Shown: one piece after another, positions 60,179 to 64,000 of the stretch
Layout of the letters: every line of letters begins with the position of its first letter
Numbering within the stretch: the first letter of the stretch is position 1
From: Siphonodentalium dalli
Taxonomy: Eukaryota > Mollusca > Scaphopoda > Gadilida > Siphonodentaliidae
Reading direction: 5' to 3'
DNA length: 64,000 nucleotides
Assembly (NCBI GenBank): GCA_032622095.1
Contig: CP136061.1
Location: forward strand, 265,330,077-265,394,076
Notes under the pieces: model-generated
Databases searched by the model: none
The model's input: the letters and a program-made list of their open reading frames with translations, nothing else
What the model was told of the DNA's origin: nothing
Program-made: the position numbers and the translations under genes

Positions 60179-60368
60179 TATGCTGTTAAAATATTCACAT
60201 CCGTCAAAAACAGCCATAAACCTTTGGGAGACTCTTGAAATAATCCGACCTTATGGAGAATCTCGATATATCATTTTCTATGTAACGCGTAGCTTCTGGG
60301 TAAGGTGAGGGCATTTGTTATTAATCGAAAAAAAACCATCTTTTATTGCTATATCAAAGATACGGGCG
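60179..60368 (+). mobile_element. TTAA MITE, right piece after the split, rearranged
   Basis: Continues TATGCTGTTAAAATATTCACATCCGTC from the piece at 54008-54034, then switches near 60222 to the array spacer (GGGAGACTCTTGAAATAATC). A new MITE start, AGATACGGGCGGTGTTGGC, lies at about 60357 and is interrupted by the SINE. Confidence 0.65.
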
Positions 60369-60382
60369 GTGTTGGCAATCAT

Positions 60383-60693
60383 GATTGATTGATTGATTGG
60401 GGGTTATTGTCGCTTTAGCCACTAAGGCCATATCACGACATTGCCAGTTTTAGTGGTGGAGGAAATCCGCACACTTGCGACTAATCTAACAGTGATTTCA
60501 ATGGCTGATAAACTCGTCAACCATGTGCGGCAAACCACCGGCCATCGGCGAGTAACTGGTAACTCCTCCAGATAACGATTTCGAGTTACAAAGTCCACGA
60601 TGGAAACATGTGGATTTGAACCCTAATCGCCAGCGCTGGAGGGCGAAACGGCTTGGAGTTGTACCCCTAACCGATTGAGCCACCGAGGCCCCT
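60383..60693 (-). mobile_element. tRNA-derived SINE, full length, 311 bp
   Basis: On the minus strand it begins GGGGCCTCGGTGGCTCAATC. Box A-like TGGCTCAATCGG is the complement of 60671-60682 and box B-like GGTTCAAATCC the complement of 60612-60622. A tRNA-unrelated body follows and it ends in CAAT/AATC repeats (60383-60400). A perfect 14-bp target duplication, GTGTTGGCAATCAT, lies at 60369-60382 and 60694-60707. It encodes no protein and depends on a partner LINE for movement (family knowledge). Confidence 0.9.
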
Positions 60694-60902
60694 GTGTTGG
60701 CAATCATCGCACACCTTGAAGACAGTATACTATTACACAGTACACTATTTACGCCCCATTATGTTTGCATATGAACAATGCTTTAATATTCCATATGTTG
60801 ATGGCGAGACATCTCGATATATCATTTTCTATGCAACGTAAAGCTTCTGGTTATGGTGAGAGCATTTGGTATCAAACGAACAAAAAATCTTTTATTGCTA
60901 TA

Positions 60903-61323
60903 TAAAAGATACGGCCAGTGTCGGCGGTGGGCATGCTACTAACATATTCACATCCGTCAAATGTGTTACGTAAACAAAAGCAAACAACGTTACCTTTCCT
61001 AGGTTTTATTTAGATCCGGATATGGTAAACATAAAGAGCGTTATTTGTTACTACTTTCCTTATATGGAAATAATAAAGAGCGTTTATATAATGTTTGTGT
61101 GATTAACCACTATAATTGCGTTGTGTTATGTAAACAGAAGCAAAACTTCCGTAACACGAGCATGCTGTTGTTTACGCAATCATCGTACACATTGAGGACA
61201 ATACACTATTCACGCGCTGATTACGTTTGCATCTGAACAAAACTGTACATATTTTAATATTCCATCTGTTGGTGGCGATTTGACCACATATTAATATTTC
61301 TGCAACGAACACCGCCCGTGCCT
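60903..61323 (+). mobile_element. TTAA MITE in array D, copy 1
   Basis: Starts AGATACGGCCAGTGTCGGCGG (left TTAA degraded to TATAAA) and ends ACCGCCCGTGCCT before TTAA at 61324-61327. Contains two AATAAAGAGCGTT-type motifs. Confidence 0.75.
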
Positions 61324-61715
61324 TTAATTATTATAACCAATGCCATGTACTGATATACATATACATATAGCTAACAAAACTAACGACATTATGGAGACTC
61401 TTGAAATAATCCGACCTTAGGGAGACAACTCGACACAGCTATATATATTTTAATATTCCATCTGTTGGTGGCGATTTGAACACATGAATATTTCTGCAAC
61501 GAACGCCGCCCGTGCCTTTACTTATTATAACCAATACCATGTAATGGTATACATATACCTAACAACATGAACGACATTAGGGAGACTCTTGATATAATCC
61601 GACCTTAGGGAGACATCTCAATATATCATTTTCCATGCAACGCGCAGCTTCTGGGTATGGTGAGAGCATTTGGTATTAATAATAATAAAAACACATCTTT
61701 TATTGCTCATATTAA

Positions 61716-62225
61716 AGATACGGGCGGTGTTGGGTATGCTGTTAAAATATTCATCTCCGTCAAAAACCGCCATAAACAGAAATAGTAAAATATAGGCAGA
61801 ATTTGTTGTTATATCATACAAAAATATGGCATAAACAGTATGTTATTGTCAATTGTTTTCACTTTGTTGTGCAAACACAAGGAAAAAACCGTTACCTTTT
61901 CTGACTTTTGTATAGATCCGGATATGGTAAGCATAAAGAGCGTTCTTTGTTACTATTTTTCTTATATGGAAATAATGAAGAGCGTTTATATAATGTTTGT
62001 GTGATTAACCAATATGATTACGTTGTGTTATGTAAACAGAAGCAAAACTTCTGTAACACGAGCATGCTGTTGTTTACGCAATCATCGTACACATTGAGGA
62101 CAATACACTATCCACGCGCTGATTACGTTTGGATATGAACAAAACTGTGCATATTTTAATATTCCATCTGTTGGTGGCGATTTGACCGCATATTAATATT
62201 TCTGCAACGAACGCCGCCCGTGTCT
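61716..62225 (+). mobile_element. TTAA MITE in array D, copy 2
   Basis: TTAA at 61712-61715 and 62226-62229. Ends AGATACGGGCGGTGTT and CGCCCGTGTCT. Length 510 bp. Confidence 0.85.
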
Positions 62226-62617
62226 TTAATTATGATAACCAATGCCGTGTACTGATATACATATACATATAGCTAACAAAATTAACGACATTATGGAGAC
62301 TCTTGAAATAATCCGACCTTAGGGAGACATCTCGACAAAGCTATATATATTTTAATATTCCATCTGTTGGTGGCGATTTGAACACATATGAATATTTCTG
62401 CAACGAACGCCGCACGTGCCTTTAATTATTGTAACCAATACCATGTAATGATATACATATACCAAACAACATGAAACGACATTAGGGAGATTCTTGAAAT
62501 AATCCGACCGTAGGGAGACATCTCAATATATCATTTGCCATGCAACGCGCAGCTTCTTGGTATGGTGAGAGCATTGGTATTAATAATAAAAAAAACATCT
62601 TTTATTGCTCATATTAA

Positions 62618-63135
62618 AGATACGGGCGGTGTTGGCGGTGGGTATGTTGTTAAAATATTCATCTCCTTCAAAAACAGCCATAAACAGAAATAGTAAAATA
62701 TAGGCAGAATGTTTTGTTATATCATACAGAAATATGGCATAAACAGTATGTTATTGTCAATTGTTTTCACTTTGTTGTGCAAACAAAAGGAAAAAACCGT
62801 TACGTTTCCTGACTTTTGCATAGATCCGCATATGGTAAGCATAAAGAGCGTTGTTTGTTACTATTTTTCTTAATTGGAAATAATGAAGAGCGTTTATATA
62901 ATGTTTGTGTGATTAACCAATATGATTGCGTTGTGTTATGTAAACAGAAGCAAAACTTCTGTAACACGAGCATGCTGTTGTTTACGCAATCATCGTACAC
63001 ATTGAGGACAATACACTATTCACGCGCTGATTACGTTTGCACATATGAACAAAACTGTACATATTTTAATATTCCATCTGTTGGTGGCGATTTGACCACA
63101 TATTAATATTTCTGCAACGAACACCGCCCGTGCCT
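62618..63135 (+). mobile_element. TTAA MITE in array D, copy 3
   Basis: TTAA at 62614-62617 and 63136-63139. Ends AGATACGGGCGGTGTT and AACACCGCCCGTGCCT, an inverted match at 14 of 16 bases. Length 518 bp. Confidence 0.88.
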
Positions 63136-63524
63136 TTAATTATTATAACCAATGCCATGTACTCATATACATATACATATAGCTAACAAAATTAACGACA
63201 TTAGGGAGACTCTTGAAATAATCCGACCTTAGGGAGACATCTCAACAAAGCTATATATATTTTAATATTCCATCTGTTGGTGGCGATTTGATCACATATG
63301 AATAGTTCTGCAACGAACGCCGCCCGTGCCTTTAATTATTATAACCAATACCATGTAATGATATACATATACCTAACAACATGAAACGACATTCGGGAGA
63401 CTCTTGAAATAATCCGACCTTAGGCAGACATCTCAATATATCATTTTCCATGCAACGTGCAGCTTCTGGGTATGGTGAGAGCATTTGGTATTAATAAAAA
63501 AACATCTGTTATTGCTCATATTAA

Positions 63525-63992
63525 AGATACGGGCTGTCTTTGGCGGTGGGTATGCTGTTAAAATATTCATTTCCGTCAAAAACCGCCATAAACAGAAATA
63601 GTAAAATAAAGGCAGAATTTGTTGTTATATCATACAGAACTATGGCATAAACAGTACGTTACGTTTCCTGACTTTTGTATAGATCCGGATATGGTAAGCA
63701 TAAAGAGCGTTGTTTGTTACTATATTTCTTATATGGAAATAATGAAGAGCGTTTATATAATGTTTGTGTGATTAACCAATTTGATTGCGTTGTGTTATGT
63801 AAACAGAAGCAAAACTTCTGTAACACGAGCATGCTGTTGTTTACGCAATCATCGTACACATTGAGGACAATACACTATTCATGCGCTGATTACGTTTGTA
63901 TATGAACAAAACTGTACATATTTTAATATTCCATCTGTTGGTGGCGATTTGACCACATATTAATATTTCTGCAACGAACACCGCCCGTGCCT
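63525..63992 (+). mobile_element. TTAA MITE in array D, copy 4
   Basis: TTAA at 63521-63524 and 63993-63996. The left end is slightly changed (AGATACGGGCTGTC). It has an internal deletion of about 50 bp relative to copy 3 (the TTTTCACTTTGTTG segment is missing). Confidence 0.85.
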
Positions 63993-64000
63993 TTAATTAT

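Larger units (their letters stand above)
60720..64000 (+). repeat. Tandem array D: TTAA MITE plus spacer, units ~0.86-0.91 kb
   Basis: The point GCATAAAGAGCGTT recurs at about 61030, 61931, 62839 and 63698. Each unit holds one TTAA-flanked element and a spacer with two ~230-bp segments (AACCAATRCCATGTA, ACATTAGGGAGACTCTTG, AATAATCCGACC). The spacer also contains extra MITE right ends (CGCCCGTGCCTTTA at about 61506, 62410 and 63325). The array continues past the window end. Confidence 0.88.

Noticed and set aside
60498-60707. 69-codon minus-strand frame (…GASVAQSVRGTTPSRFALQRWRLGFKST…)
   Set aside because: It is the SINE read as protein; the box A and box B regions account for it.

Overview
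This is an animal genome window, AT-rich and almost devoid of protein-coding genes. It is dominated by transposon-derived tandem and dispersed repeats. Repeats built around GGGAGATAACTC and GGGCCATAACTCT are, from general knowledge, frequent in molluscs, so a mollusc or related lophotrochozoan is my best guess. That is an inference and not proven here. I found no host gene, rRNA or CRISPR. The only recognisable protein gene is a broken piggyBac-type transposase.

Layout. 1-33 kb is a mosaic of a few repeat modules. A family of ~1.7 kb units forms three separate head-to-tail arrays: array A (1720-6016, period 1724), array B (10214-14630, period ~1776) and array C (21935-32965, period 1729, at least six units). 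Between them lie a 1.24 kb module (Z: 6017, 14631, 15877), a module with 130-bp subrepeats (W: 7258, 17118, 20383) and a flank module (F: window start, ~7.6-10.2 kb, ~17.5-19.8 kb). F carries tRNA-like Pol III boxes at five places. Modules join at AGTATAATAATA or longer (AAT)n tracts, and each 1.7 kb unit has a strong hairpin beginning TATACTTCC. Array C runs into a 100-base N gap (32966-33065), so its true length is unknown.

33-49 kb is lower-copy non-coding DNA with local repeats: a 21-bp palindromic minisatellite (34.8 kb), a 325-bp tandem repeat (36.1-37.0 kb), a large palindrome interrupted by a hAT-like insertion that itself contains a Tc1/mariner-like MITE (39.3-42.2 kb), a TTAA-flanked MITE with its empty site in a nearby paralogue (44.2 kb), and a 235-bp tandem repeat (45.0-45.9 kb).

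48.8-64 kb is mobile-element territory. A frameshifted piggyBac-like transposase (49.6-51.3 kb, minus strand) lies between TTAA-flanked MITE copies. A 6.1 kb terminal-inverted-repeat element (54035-60178), packed with GGTTCTTC/GAAGAACC repeats and smaller nested elements, is inserted at a TA inside another TTAA-MITE copy. A tRNA-derived SINE with a 14-bp target duplication follows (60383-60693). From ~60.7 kb to the window end the TTAA MITE and its spacer form a tandem array of ~0.86-0.91 kb units.

Nothing here works as an operon or pathway. The connecting logic is transposition and local amplification: elements inside elements, MITEs that may share a transposase, and arrays homogenised by recent unit duplication.
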